Origin: Geomonas silvestris
GTDB lineage: Bacteria; Desulfobacterota; Desulfuromonadia; Geobacterales; Geobacteraceae
DNA length: 64,000 nucleotides
Assembly (NCBI RefSeq): GCF_014193515.1
Contig: NZ_BLXX01000002.1
Coordinates: 124,001-188,000, forward strand
Reading direction: 5' to 3'
Shown here piece by piece: positions 26,327 through 34,504 of the stretch. How positions within the stretch are numbered: position 1 is the first letter of the stretch; each line of letters begins with the position of its first letter. The notes beneath the pieces were generated by a model. It saw only the letters and a program-made list of their open reading frames with translations. It had not been told where the DNA came from and did no database searches. The translations under genes and the position numbers were made by a program.

Positions 26327-26709
26327 TTTTCCTTATGCTCCCAGAGGAACTCCTCGGGGATCTCCAGCTGGGGAGCGCGCTCCCACAGTTCGTCCAGGTT
26401 GTAGTGGGCGCGCACCTCTTCCTGGAAGATGTGCACGATGATGTCGCCGTAATCCATGACCACCCAGCGCCCTTCCTGCAGCCCTTCGGTGTCGATGGTA
26501 CGGTCGAAGGGCTTGAGCCCCATCTTCACGGAATCCGCGATCGCCTGGACCTGCTTGTCGGAGCGGCCGCTCGCGAGCACCAGGTAGTCGGCGATGCTGG
26601 AGATCCTGCTGATATTGAGCACCCTCACGTTGAGGGCCTTCTTGTCGAGGGCGAAAGCGGCGCACTTGATGGCACGCTCCTCCGCCGGCATTACTACTTT
26701 ATCTTCCAT
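26323..26709 (-). CDS. rsfS: Ribosome silencing factor RsfS (YbeB/Iojap family)
   Basis: The protein has 128 residues. The start at ATG 26709 is preferred (MEDKVVMPAEERAIKC); the longer frame to 26850 runs through nadD and is not protein-like. Family features: VRVLNISRISSIADYLVLASG, RSDKQVQAIADSV, and EGRWVVMDYGDIIVHIFQEE with NLDELW. RsfS binds L14 of the large ribosomal subunit and blocks subunit joining when nutrients are low. The gene overlaps nadD by 11 bases and rlmH by four, so all three form one operon. Confidence 0.95.
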   Translation of the reverse strand: MEDKVVMPAEERAIKCAAFALDKKALNVRVLNISRISSIADYLVLASGRSDKQVQAIADSVKMGLKPFDRTIDTEGLQEGRWVVMDYGDIIVHIFQEEVRAHYNLDELWERAPQLEIPEEFLWEHKEK

Positions 26710-27349
26710 CCGTGTATAACCTTTGTCCTTTGAGGTAATCTGCCACGGCTTCCGGAACCAGGTACCTGATCGAGCGGCCGGTCCGGGCCAGTTGCCGTAT
26801 GTGACTGGACGAGATGTCCAGGAGCACTCCGTCCAGCGCGTAAACTGCATTTCCCGAGCTGTGACTGAGTTTTTTAGCCTGATGGTTATAGCAGAATTCC
26901 CCTGCTATAGCAACAGGGAGGGCCTGAGCCAAGCTCTTGATAGTAGAGCCCGGACGCTGCATGCAGACCACGTTTGCCAGGGTGAAAATGGCCGCGTACT
27001 CGCGCCAGGTCCCGATGTCCGCAAACGAGTCGCCCCCAACGATGAAGTAGAGCTCGTCGTCGGGGTGTTCCCGCTTCAGCTCCCTTAAGGTGTCGATCGA
27101 GTAGGAGCGCCCGCCGCGCACCCCCTCCATGTCCGAGACCGCGAAGGCAGGGTTGTCCTGGATGGCCAGGCGCACCATCTGGTAGCGGTCGGTGAAGGAG
27201 AGCTGTCCCACCGAGGGCTTGTGCGGCGGCGTCGAGGCCGGGATGAAGAGCACCCGGTCCAGGGCGAAGCGGTCCCTGACCTCCTCCGCGATGCGCAGGT
27301 GCGCCAGGTGGATCGGGTTGAAGGTCCCCCCGAGGATCCCAATCTTCAT
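26699..27349 (-). CDS. nadD: Nicotinate-nucleotide adenylyltransferase
   Basis: The protein has 216 residues. ATG 27349 is preceded by GGAGG. It makes nicotinate adenine dinucleotide from NaMN and ATP in NAD synthesis. GILGGTFNPIHLAHL is the nucleotidyltransferase signature and DISSSHIRQL near the end is the ISSTxIR motif. LYFIVGGDSFADIGTWREY is also typical. It is followed without a gap by rsfS and lies 37 bases downstream of proA, so it may be read through from proA. Confidence 0.96.
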   Translation of the reverse strand: MKIGILGGTFNPIHLAHLRIAEEVRDRFALDRVLFIPASTPPHKPSVGQLSFTDRYQMVRLAIQDNPAFAVSDMEGVRGGRSYSIDTLRELKREHPDDELYFIVGGDSFADIGTWREYAAIFTLANVVCMQRPGSTIKSLAQALPVAIAGEFCYNHQAKKLSHSSGNAVYALDGVLLDISSSHIRQLARTGRSIRYLVPEAVADYLKGQRLYTDGR

Positions 27350-27386
27350 GGAACCGCGACCTCCGCGCGCCGGGAGCTCGTGAACA

Positions 27387-28643
27387 TCAGGCGCGCACCT
27401 GCCCTTCGCCGTAGACGATGAACTTGGTCGTGGTGAGGTCGGTGAGCCCCATCGGGCCGAAGGAGTGCAGCTTGGTGGTCGAGATGCCGATCTCCGCCCC
27501 GAGACCCAGCTGGTTGCCGTCCGAGAAACGGGTCGAGGCGTTCACCATGACGACGCCGGAGTTCACCTCGCGGATGAAGCGCTGTGCGTTGCCGTAGTCC
27601 GAGGTGATGATCGACTCGGTGTGCAGCGAGCAGTACTTGTTGATGTGCTCGATCGCCGCATCCATGTCGTCCACCACGCGGGCCGCGAGGATGAGCTCCA
27701 GGTACTCGGCGTACCAGTCCTCCTCGGTGGCGGCGCCGGCTGCGGGCGCGTACTTCCTGAAGGCCTCGTCGCCGCGCAGCTCCACCTTCTCCTGGGTGAG
27801 CGCCTCGGCGATGAAGGGGACGAAGCGCTCGGCGATGTCGCGGTGGATCAAAAGCGTCTCCAGCGCGTTGCAGACCCCGGGGCGCTGCACCTTGGCGTTC
27901 ACGATGATCCGCTTGGCCATCTCGAAGTCGGCCGAGGCGTCCACGAAGACGTGGCAGACCCCCTTGTAGTGCTTGATCACCGGGATCTTCGAGTTCTGCA
28001 CCACGAAGCGGATCAGCCCCTCGCCGCCGCGCGGGATGATGACGTCGATGTACTCCTCCTGCTTGAGCATCTCGGTCACCCCTTCGCGCTCGGTGAACGG
28101 GATGAGCGAGAGCGCCGCGGCCGGGATGTTCCGGTTGGCGAGCGCCTTTTGCAGGATGGTGGCGATGGCGAGGTTCGAGTGGATCGCCTCGGAGCCGCCG
28201 CGCAAGACCACCGCGTTCCCGCTCTTAAGGCACAGGGCCGCAGCGTCCGAGGTGACGTTCGGGCGCGACTCGTAGATGATGCCGATCACCCCCAGGGGGA
28301 TGCGCATCTTGCCGACCATGAGGTCGTTGGGGCGCTTCCACATGCCGGTCACCTCGCCCACCGGGTCGGGGAGCGCCGCCACCTCGCGGATCGCGTCGGC
28401 CATCCCCTTGATGCGCGCCTCGTTCAGCATGAGCCTATCCAGCATGGCCGCGGAGAGCCCGTTCTTCTCGCCGGCCTCCAGGTCCTTCTTGTTCTCCTCG
28501 ACGATCTTGGGGGCGTTGTCGACAAGGGCCTGTGCCATGTCGAGCAGGAGCTCGTTCTTGACGCCCGGGGAGAGCTTCGCCATGGCGAAGGAAGCCTGGC
28601 GTGCCGCGCTGGCAATGCTCTTGATCTGTTCTGCTACGGTCAT
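27387..28643 (-). CDS. proA: Glutamate-5-semialdehyde dehydrogenase (gamma-glutamyl phosphate reductase)
   Basis: The protein has 418 residues, the normal length. ATG 28643 follows AAGGAG. It catalyses the second step of proline synthesis, with NADPH reduction of glutamyl phosphate. Recognised stretches: GVIGIIYESRPNVTSDAAALC, NAVVLRGGSEAIHSN, the catalytic cysteine in VQRPGVCNALETLL, and VVMVNASTRFSDGNQLGLGAEIGIST. proB lies 116 bases upstream on the same strand, with a hairpin between. Confidence 0.97.
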   Translation of the reverse strand: MTVAEQIKSIASAARQASFAMAKLSPGVKNELLLDMAQALVDNAPKIVEENKKDLEAGEKNGLSAAMLDRLMLNEARIKGMADAIREVAALPDPVGEVTGMWKRPNDLMVGKMRIPLGVIGIIYESRPNVTSDAAALCLKSGNAVVLRGGSEAIHSNLAIATILQKALANRNIPAAALSLIPFTEREGVTEMLKQEEYIDVIIPRGGEGLIRFVVQNSKIPVIKHYKGVCHVFVDASADFEMAKRIIVNAKVQRPGVCNALETLLIHRDIAERFVPFIAEALTQEKVELRGDEAFRKYAPAAGAATEEDWYAEYLELILAARVVDDMDAAIEHINKYCSLHTESIITSDYGNAQRFIREVNSGVVMVNASTRFSDGNQLGLGAEIGISTTKLHSFGPMGLTDLTTTKFIVYGEGQVRA

Positions 28644-28682
28644 GGGAAACTCCTTCCGCGGGGAACCGCTCTAAGACGTAAA

Positions 28683-28711
28683 GCTCCCGCCTGTGAGTAC
28701 GGCGCGGGAGC
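28683..28711. other. Hairpin between proB and proA
   Basis: GCTCCCGC (28683-28690) and GCGGGAGC (28704-28711) form a perfect 8-bp stem without a T-run. It may limit read-through or stabilise the proA message. Next to it AACAGTACCAGATTG (28738-28752) and AACAATACCAGATTG (28764-28778) form a short direct duplication reaching into the 3' end of proB. Confidence 0.5.
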
Positions 28712-28759
28712 CTATGAGTAGCAAAGGTACCGCCTTTAACAGTACCAGATTGGGCGAAG

Positions 28760-29881
28760 CTATAACAATACCAGATTGTCCCGGTGAATCACGTCGTCGC
28801 CGTAGCGGAAACCGAGGATCTGCTCGATCTCCGAGCTCTTGTGCCGGCTGATCTGCTCGATCTCCTGGCTTGAGTAATCGACCAGGCCGCGGGCGAACTC
28901 GACTCCCTCGGTATCCACGATCCTCACGCAGGCGCCGCGGGCGAAACGCCCCTCGACCTTGGCGATGCCGGAGGGGAGCAGGCTTTTCCCGTGCTTCGCG
29001 AGCACCTCGCGCGCGCCGGCGTCCACGACGATGCTCCCGGCAGGCCTCAGGGTGTAGGCGATCCAGTGCTTGCGGCGGTTCAGGCTCTCCCCGGCGGGTA
29101 GGAACAGGGTCCCCACCAGTTCGCCGTCCATCACGCGCGTCAGGTTCCCCGGCACCTTGCCGGCGAAGACCACTGCGGCCACCCCCGACTTCATCGCCTT
29201 CTTGGCGGCGGCGAGCTTGGTCGCCATGCCGCCGGTCCCCACGCTGGTGCCGCTGCCGCCGGCGCCGCGCTCCATGTCGCGGGTGATGCTGCGCACCTGG
29301 TGGATGAGCGCCGCGTCCGGGTTGGAGCGCGGGTCGGCGGTGTAGAGCCCGTCGATGTCGGTCATGATGAGCAAAAGCTGCGCTTCCACGAGGTTCGTCA
29401 CCAGGGCGGAGAGGTTGTCGTTGTCGCCGAACTTCAATTCGTCCACCACGACGGTGTCGTTCTCGTTGATGACCGGGATGATGCCGCAGGATAGAAGCGT
29501 ATCGAGCGTGCCGCGGGCGTTCTGGAAGCGGCGCCGGTTGGCGAGGTCGTCACGGGTCAAAAGGATCTGCGCCACGTTGAGGCCGAAGCCGGAGAAGGCC
29601 TCCTCGTAGGAGCGCATCAGGCGCGACTGCCCGACCGCGGCCGCCGCCTGCTTCTGCGGCAGGGTGCGCGGCCGGTCCGGCAGACCCAAAACCGGGCGCC
29701 CTGCGGCCACCGCGCCGGAGGAGACGATCACCACCTCCATGCCGCGCTTCTTGAGACCGGCGACCTCCGAGGCGAGCCCCGCGAGGAAATCCGGATCGAT
29801 CCCGGTTCCCGCTCCGGTCAGTACGCCCGAGCCTATCTTCACAACGATCCGCTTTACCTTCTTGAGTAGTTCTTTACGCAT
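28760..29881 (-). CDS. proB: Glutamate 5-kinase
   Basis: From ATG 29881 the protein has 373 residues (MRKELLKK), the usual family start; an in-frame ATG seven codons upstream at 29902 is possible, and neither has a strong ribosome site. It phosphorylates glutamate, the feedback-inhibited first step of proline synthesis. The amino-acid-kinase domain shows [49 protein letters not shown] and [13 protein letters not shown]-terminal PUA domain starts near [13 protein letters not shown]. ProB with a PUA domain is the standard bacterial form. Confidence 0.96.
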   Translation of the reverse strand: MRKELLKKVKRIVVKIGSGVLTGAGTGIDPDFLAGLASEVAGLKKRGMEVVIVSSGAVAAGRPVLGLPDRPRTLPQKQAAAAVGQSRLMRSYEEAFSGFGLNVAQILLTRDDLANRRRFQNARGTLDTLLSCGIIPVINENDTVVVDELKFGDNDNLSALVTNLVEAQLLLIMTDIDGLYTADPRSNPDAALIHQVRSITRDMERGAGGSGTSVGTGGMATKLAAAKKAMKSGVAAVVFAGKVPGNLTRVMDGELVGTLFLPAGESLNRRKHWIAYTLRPAGSIVVDAGAREVLAKHGKSLLPSGIAKVEGRFARGACVRIVDTEGVEFARGLVDYSSQEIEQISRHKSSEIEQILGFRYGDDVIHRDNLVLL

Positions 29882-29981
29882 CACTCTAGTCGCACCGATC
29901 ATGATATTTTTTTAAAGGAGCAGATACTAGCACGTTTGTAAACATCTGGCAAACCCTTGCTTGTAGGCCGGGTTAAATGAA

Positions 29982-30010
29982 TTGACAAACCACCGGTCGG
30001 CCTTTAGACT
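29982..30010 (+). promoter_or_regulatory. Strong sigma-70 promoter of the DUF2062 gene
   Basis: TTGACA at 29982-29987 (perfect), a 17-base spacer and TAGACT at 30005-30010. Confidence 0.75.
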
Positions 30011-30035
30011 GAGCGCTTCACATCGAGGTGACTGT

Positions 30036-30524
30036 TTGCTGAACAAGAAACGCTGGAAAAAAACGCTCTATAAGATCCTATCTCTAGACAGCCATCCCGG
30101 GCACATCTCCGCCGGATTCGCCGTCGGCGTTTTCATCAGCTTCACCCCGTTTTTCGGTCTGCACACCCCGATGGCCATCGCGGCCGCCTTCATCTTCCGC
30201 CTCAACAAACTCACCTGCGTCACCGGCGCCTGGATCAACACCCCGCTCACCATCGTCCCTATTTTGGGCATCAGCTACAAGCTGGGGCGCTTTCTGCGCG
30301 GCCGCCCCGTGAACGAGCTGCCGCTTACCGGGGGGAGCCTCGAGTGGCACAACCTGGAGAAGTACGCCAAGTCGCTGCTCCTGGGGACCTCGATCCTCGG
30401 TTTCTGCGCCGCCATCATCGCCTACTTCGTCTGCTACTACCTGGTGATCCGCTTCCGCTCCCGCGACGCCGCCCAGAAGGAGCTCACCGAGGAGATGGAA
30501 GAGGTCGGCGAGGAGCTGGAGTAG
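30036..30524 (+). CDS. DUF2062 membrane protein
   Basis: The protein has 162 residues from TTG at 30036, chosen because GAGGTG lies five bases upstream. The longer frame from 29982 starts inside the -35 box of the promoter and is rejected. The DUF2062 family signature is present: HPGHISAGFAVGVFISFTPFFGLHTPMAIAAAFIFRLNK, with NTPLTIVPILGISYKLG. It has two or three membrane segments and a charged acidic tail (EEMEEVGEELE). The family has no known reaction; members are often linked to envelope or glycosyltransferase genes. It is monocistronic, with its own promoter and terminator. Confidence 0.85.
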   Translation: MLNKKRWKKTLYKILSLDSHPGHISAGFAVGVFISFTPFFGLHTPMAIAAAFIFRLNKLTCVTGAWINTPLTIVPILGISYKLGRFLRGRPVNELPLTGGSLEWHNLEKYAKSLLLGTSILGFCAAIIAYFVCYYLVIRFRSRDAAQKELTEEMEEVGEELE

Positions 30525-30560
30525 GCGGGGAGAGGGGAGTCGTACCTTACTCAAAACGAA

Positions 30561-30599
30561 AAGCGCCGGCAGCTTCTTGGCTACCGGCGCTCTTTTTTT
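30561..30599. terminator. Terminator between convergent genes
   Basis: AGCGCCGG-C-AGC and GCT-A-CCGGCGCT pair and are followed by TTTTTTT on the plus strand. The minus reading also ends in a short T-run, so it serves the DUF2062 gene and the Pit gene. Confidence 0.85.
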
Positions 30600-30618
30600 G
30601 CCTTCAGTTCCTGACGCC

Positions 30619-31620
30619 TTAGCGCCCCAGGAACGGTGACAGCACCGTGTAGCTCAGAAAGCCGACGCCGGCGGAGGCTGGGATGGTGATGATCCAGGCG
30701 GCCACGATGCGGTAGGCGACCGTCCAGTTCACCGCCGACATGCGCTTGGAAAGTCCCACCCCCAGGATGGCGGAGGTGATCACGTGGGTGGTACTGGTCG
30801 GCAGCCCCATGGCCGAGGCGCCCAGGATGACGCCCGCCGAGGCGGTCTCCACGCAGAAGCCGTGCACCGGTTGCAGCTTCACGAAGTCGTGCCCCACGGT
30901 CTTGATGATCCTCCAGCCGCCGGCCGCGGTACCGAGCGCCATGGCGACCGCGCAGGCGATCTTCACCCAGGTCGGCACCTCGAAGCTGCTCAGGGTCCCG
31001 TACGAGACCAGCGCCATGGTGATGACCCCCATGGACTTCTGGGCGTCGGCGGTGCCGTGCGAGAAGGCCATGACCGCCGCGGAAAGGATCTGCAGCTTGC
31101 GGAACACCTTGTTGAGGGTGTACGGGGCCTTGTTGCGGAAGGTCCACATCATGATGATCATGAACAGGAACCCGAAGAACGCGCCGACCACCGGAGAGAC
31201 CAGCAAAACGGTGACGATCTTCTTAAGACCCGCCCAGTGCAGCGCACTCATCCCGGCATGGGCGACCACCGAACCGGCCAGGCCGCCGATGATGGCGTGC
31301 GAGGAGGACGAGGGGAGTCCGTAGTACCAGGTGATCAGGTTCCAGACGATGGCACCGAGAACCCCCGCCAGCACCACCATCTGGGTGATGTTGTTGGCGT
31401 CCACGATCCCCTTTCCGATGGTGGCTGCCACCTTGGTGGAGATCATGGCTCCCACGAAGTTGAGCCCGGCAGCCATGAAGATGGCGCTCCTGACGGTCAA
31501 GGCACGGGTCGAGACGCAGGTGGCGATGGCGTTGGCCGTGTCGTGGAATCCGTTGATGTAATCGAAGGCAAGCGCCGCGACGATCACGGCGACCAGCATC
31601 ACGAGCATCGCATCAGGCAT
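30619..31620 (-). CDS. PiT-family inorganic phosphate transporter
   Basis: The protein has 333 residues with about ten membrane segments and belongs to the short bacterial PiT group that is paired with DUF47 proteins. The N-terminal PiT signature FDYINGFHDTANAIATCVSTRAL and its C-terminal inverted copy (GASAMGLPTSTTHVITSAILGVG) are both present. Other motifs are WYYGLPSSSSHAIIGGLAGSV and FSHGTADAQKSMGVITMAL. It imports phosphate as a metal-phosphate complex driven by protons. Its start overlaps the DUF47 stop by eight bases, so the pair is translationally coupled. Confidence 0.92.
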   Translation of the reverse strand: MPDAMLVMLVAVIVAALAFDYINGFHDTANAIATCVSTRALTVRSAIFMAAGLNFVGAMISTKVAATIGKGIVDANNITQMVVLAGVLGAIVWNLITWYYGLPSSSSHAIIGGLAGSVVAHAGMSALHWAGLKKIVTVLLVSPVVGAFFGFLFMIIMMWTFRNKAPYTLNKVFRKLQILSAAVMAFSHGTADAQKSMGVITMALVSYGTLSSFEVPTWVKIACAVAMALGTAAGGWRIIKTVGHDFVKLQPVHGFCVETASAGVILGASAMGLPTSTTHVITSAILGVGLSKRMSAVNWTVAYRIVAAWIITIPASAGVGFLSYTVLSPFLGR

Positions 31621-32230
31621 TTTTTACCACCACGCTTTCCAGGATGTTTGCCGCGTCCTCGCACTTGTCGGTCGCGGTTTCCAGCGTCTCGTAGATCTCT
31701 TTCCACTTGATGAGCTGGATCGGGTCCTTCTCCTCGTCGAACAGGCGGCTGATCGCCTCGCGGCTCACCCGGTCCGCCTCGTTCTCCAGGGCGTTTACCT
31801 CGATGCAGTAGGCGCTGATCGGCTCCAGTTTGCCCCCCAGGAGCGCCACGGTCTTATCGATGGTCTGGCAGGCCTTCAGGATCAAAAAGCCCAGCTCCTT
31901 GGATTCCGGGGTCGGCTTCTCGACGTTGTACATCACGATCCGCGCGGCGCAGGCGTCGATCAGGTCGAGGATATCGTCCAGCGCGCCGGACAGGGCGTAG
32001 ATATCCTCGCGGTCGAACGGAGTGATGAAGCTCTTGTTCAGCTTCTTGATGATGTCATGGGTGATGGTGTCACCCTTGTGCTCGATGTCCTTGATCTTCC
32101 GCTGGCTTTGGGCGGGGTCGGTGAAATTGTCCAGCATGTCCTTGAGAAGCTCAGCACCTACGACGATGTTGTGCGACATTTCACGGAACATCACGAAATA
32201 CTGTTCGTCTTTCGGAATCAGTCCAAACAT
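31613..32230 (-). CDS. DUF47 / PhoU-like phosphate transport partner protein
   Basis: The protein has 205 residues and starts at ATG 32230 after GGAGGAG. It reads as the TIGR00153/DUF47 family: EQYFVMFREMSHNIVVGAELL, KIKDIEHKGDTITHDIIKKLNKSFITPFDREDIYALSGALDDILDLID and NALENEADRVSREAI, with conserved acidic metal-binding positions. These all-helical PhoU-like proteins usually sit next to PiT transporters and regulate them. It overlaps the transporter gene by eight bases and is first in the pair. Confidence 0.9.
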   Translation of the reverse strand: MFGLIPKDEQYFVMFREMSHNIVVGAELLKDMLDNFTDPAQSQRKIKDIEHKGDTITHDIIKKLNKSFITPFDREDIYALSGALDDILDLIDACAARIVMYNVEKPTPESKELGFLILKACQTIDKTVALLGGKLEPISAYCIEVNALENEADRVSREAISRLFDEEKDPIQLIKWKEIYETLETATDKCEDAANILESVVVKNA

Positions 32231-32296
32231 GTATACTCCTCCACATGGGCGGCCCCTGCCGGGCCAAGGTTACAAAACTGGCAAGATATAACACAA

Positions 32297-32314
32297 CTGT
32301 CACAAAGATCACAG
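32297..32314. promoter_or_regulatory. CRP/FNR-type dyad between the phosphate operon and uppP
   Basis: CTGTCAC-AAAG-ATCACAG is a near-perfect 18-bp palindrome; its core TGTCA-N6-TCACA differs from the CRP consensus TGTGA-N6-TCACA by one base. It lies 67 bases upstream of the DUF47 start and 117 bases upstream of uppP. A Pho box would need 11-base direct repeats, which are not seen. Confidence 0.4.
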
Positions 32315-32430
32315 CACGAAATGAGTAATAAGTCCTTATGTGATGAATACATACCCCTTTCCGCCTTGATTTATGTCGGAATTTCGCTTATGGTTGCGAT
32401 ATTTTGCGACGAAACAGGAGTTAAGCCAGC

Positions 32431-33243
32431 ATGAATCCAACGCACGCCGCGGTCCTTGGAGCGGTCCAGGGGCTCACCGAAGTTCTCCCCATCAGCAGCT
32501 CGGCCCACCTCATCCTGATACCTGACTTTTTGAAGTGGCCGGAATCCGGCCTCACCTTCGACGTGGCGCTGCATGTGGGTACCCTCCTCGCGCTGCTCCT
32601 CTACTTCTGGCGCGACTGCCTGGAACTGGTCGGCAACTTCTTCGCAGCCTGCCGCGGCGGCCTCACCACCCCGGCCCGCCGGCTCCCCTTCTACATCATC
32701 GCCTCCACGATTCCCGCAGCCCTGGTGGGGAAGACCCTGGAAGGGCCCATCGAGGAGATCTTCCGCAAAAGCCCCGCCACCATCGCCGTTTTCCTGATCC
32801 TCTTCGGCCTCCTGCTGGCCTTTGCCGACACCACCGGCGCCAAGCGCTGGCGCATGGACCGCATGACCCTTAGGTGCGCGGTCATCATCGGCCTTGCCCA
32901 GTGCCTCGCGCTGGTGCCGGGGGTCTCCCGCTCGGGGATCACCATCACCGCGGCGCTTCTTCTGGGCTTCCACCGCGATGCTGCGGCCCGCTTCTCCTTC
33001 CTCATCTCGCTCCCCATCGTGGCCGGTGCCGCGATCCTCAAGGTGGGCCACCTGGTGAAAGCGGGGATCCCTGCCGACGAGCAGCTCCCGCTTGCCATCG
33101 GCATCGCCACCTCCGCAGTCTTCGGGTTCATCAGCGTCGCCTTCCTGCTCAAGCTGGTGCAGCGCGATTCCCTCTACCCCTTCGTCTGGTACCGGCTGGT
33201 CGCCGGCTGCGCCGCGCTGGCCTTCGTCTTTCTGGGCGCCTGA
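32431..33243 (+). CDS. uppP: Undecaprenyl-diphosphate phosphatase
   Basis: The protein has 270 residues with about eight membrane helices. ATG 32431 follows AGGAG. It dephosphorylates undecaprenyl diphosphate to recycle the lipid carrier for peptidoglycan and O-antigen, giving bacitracin resistance when abundant. Catalytic motifs: VQGLTEVLPISSSAHLIL at the N-terminus and LVPGVSRSGITI at about residues 160-171. It is followed after 65 bases by radC on the same strand. Confidence 0.96.
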   Translation: MNPTHAAVLGAVQGLTEVLPISSSAHLILIPDFLKWPESGLTFDVALHVGTLLALLLYFWRDCLELVGNFFAACRGGLTTPARRLPFYIIASTIPAALVGKTLEGPIEEIFRKSPATIAVFLILFGLLLAFADTTGAKRWRMDRMTLRCAVIIGLAQCLALVPGVSRSGITITAALLLGFHRDAAARFSFLISLPIVAGAAILKVGHLVKAGIPADEQLPLAIGIATSAVFGFISVAFLLKLVQRDSLYPFVWYRLVAGCAALAFVFLGA

Positions 33244-33308
33244 ACTGGCAAACCCCGCTTCCTGAGGTATCATTCCCTTCGTTTGGCGTCCGCCAGGGGA
33301 GGTAAACC

Positions 33309-33995
33309 ATGGGAAGCGGGATCAAGGATTGGCCGGAAAACGAGCGTCCCCGGGAGAAGCTGCTCCGCCTGGGGAGTGGCGCCCTGAGCGAGGCGGAACT
33401 CCTCGCCCTCATCCTCGGCAGCGGCGACGCCGCCTCTAACCGCAGCGCCCTCGACCTGGGGCGCGCCCTTTTGACCGAGTTCGGTGCGCTGCGCCGGCTG
33501 GCCGACGCCTCCTGCAGCGAGCTGCAGCGGGTGAAGGGGGTCGGGCTCGCCAAGGCCACCAGCATCAAAGCCGCACTCGAGCTCTCCAACCGCTGCAAGG
33601 CACGCCCACTCGAGAGCCTCGCCAGCTACACCTCCCCCTCGCAGGTCTTCGAACATCTCAACTACGAATTTAGGGATCGCCGCAAGGAGTACTTCATGGC
33701 GCTGCTCTTGGACGGCAAGAACCGGATCATCAGGCGCGCCCAGATCTCCGAGGGGTCGCTGAACCAGAGCCTGGTGCACCCGCGCGAGGTGTTCAACGTG
33801 GCGGTGCGCGAATCCGCCGCGGCCCTGATCCTTCTGCACAACCACCCGACCGGCGACCCCACCCCCAGTCCCGAGGACCTGGAGGTGACCCGGCGCCTGT
33901 GCGAGGCGGGCGAACTGATGGGGATCAAGGTGCTCGACCACATCATCATCGGCGACGGCAGCTTCTACAGCTTCACCGAGCGCGGCATCATGTAG
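33309..33995 (+). CDS. radC: RadC-family JAB1/MPN domain protein
   Basis: The protein has 228 residues, with ATG 33309 after GGGGAGG. A helix-hairpin-helix N-terminus (ELQRVKGVGLAKATSIKAALE) is followed by the RadC JAMM domain, with the metal motif LLHNHPTGDPTPSPED and FNVAVRESAAALI. Despite the name, a role in DNA repair is not established; the fold resembles metalloproteases that cleave isopeptide bonds. The unknown gene at 34011 starts 15 bases after the stop with its own ribosome site. Confidence 0.93.
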   Translation: MGSGIKDWPENERPREKLLRLGSGALSEAELLALILGSGDAASNRSALDLGRALLTEFGALRRLADASCSELQRVKGVGLAKATSIKAALELSNRCKARPLESLASYTSPSQVFEHLNYEFRDRRKEYFMALLLDGKNRIIRRAQISEGSLNQSLVHPREVFNVAVRESAAALILLHNHPTGDPTPSPEDLEVTRRLCEAGELMGIKVLDHIIIGDGSFYSFTERGIM

Positions 33996-34010
33996 CCCAA
34001 AGGAGGCATC

Positions 34011-34478
34011 ATGCGCAAGGAACTGATCACCCCCAACGACCAGGCGGAAAAATCGTCGCGCTGGCTCGACCTGGAAAACCTGGCCAAGGTCGAGCTCAGC
34101 TCGGAGGATCCGCGCCACCCCATCGAAGCCGCCCTAACACCCGGCACCGGCGACGGCTGGCTCGCTTCACAGCTCGGCCCGCAGACCATCCGGATCGTCT
34201 TCGACACCCCGCAGTTCGTGCGCCAGATCTACCTCGAATTCCGCGAGGAAAAGGCGAGCCGCACCCAGGAGTTCCTCCTGCGCTGGTCGCCGGACCCGGG
34301 ACAGAGCTACCGCGAGATCGTGCGCCAGCAGTACAACTTCAACCCGCCGGGCACCACGACCGAGCGCGAGGAGTACCAGGTGAACCTGACCGGGGTGAGC
34401 GTCATCGAGTTGCAGTTGGTCCCGGACCTGGGGGGTGCCGAGGTTCTGGCCTCGCTGGCCCGACTGCTGATCGCCTGA
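34011..34478 (+). CDS. Conserved-looking protein of unknown function, possible beta-sandwich
   Basis: The protein has 155 residues. ATG 34011 has a very strong ribosome site (AAAGGAGG). The sequence alternates short beta strands (TIRIVFDTPQFVRQIYLEFRE, TQEFLLRWSPD, SVIELQLVPDLGG) with acidic loops. This looks like a discoidin/XRCC1-type jelly roll, but no family motif is certain. No signal peptide is seen, so it is cytoplasmic. It is sandwiched between radC and the flavin reductase, 26 bases from the latter, in what looks like one transcript. Confidence 0.75.
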   Translation: MRKELITPNDQAEKSSRWLDLENLAKVELSSEDPRHPIEAALTPGTGDGWLASQLGPQTIRIVFDTPQFVRQIYLEFREEKASRTQEFLLRWSPDPGQSYREIVRQQYNFNPPGTTTEREEYQVNLTGVSVIELQLVPDLGGAEVLASLARLLIA

Positions 34479-34504
34479 CGCGGCGCGCTTCGAGGAGGTT
34501 TCCC

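Noticed and set aside
32297-32314. Pho box in front of the phosphate transporter operon
   Set aside because: PhoB sites need two 7-base repeats at 11-base spacing; only a CRP-like dyad is present.
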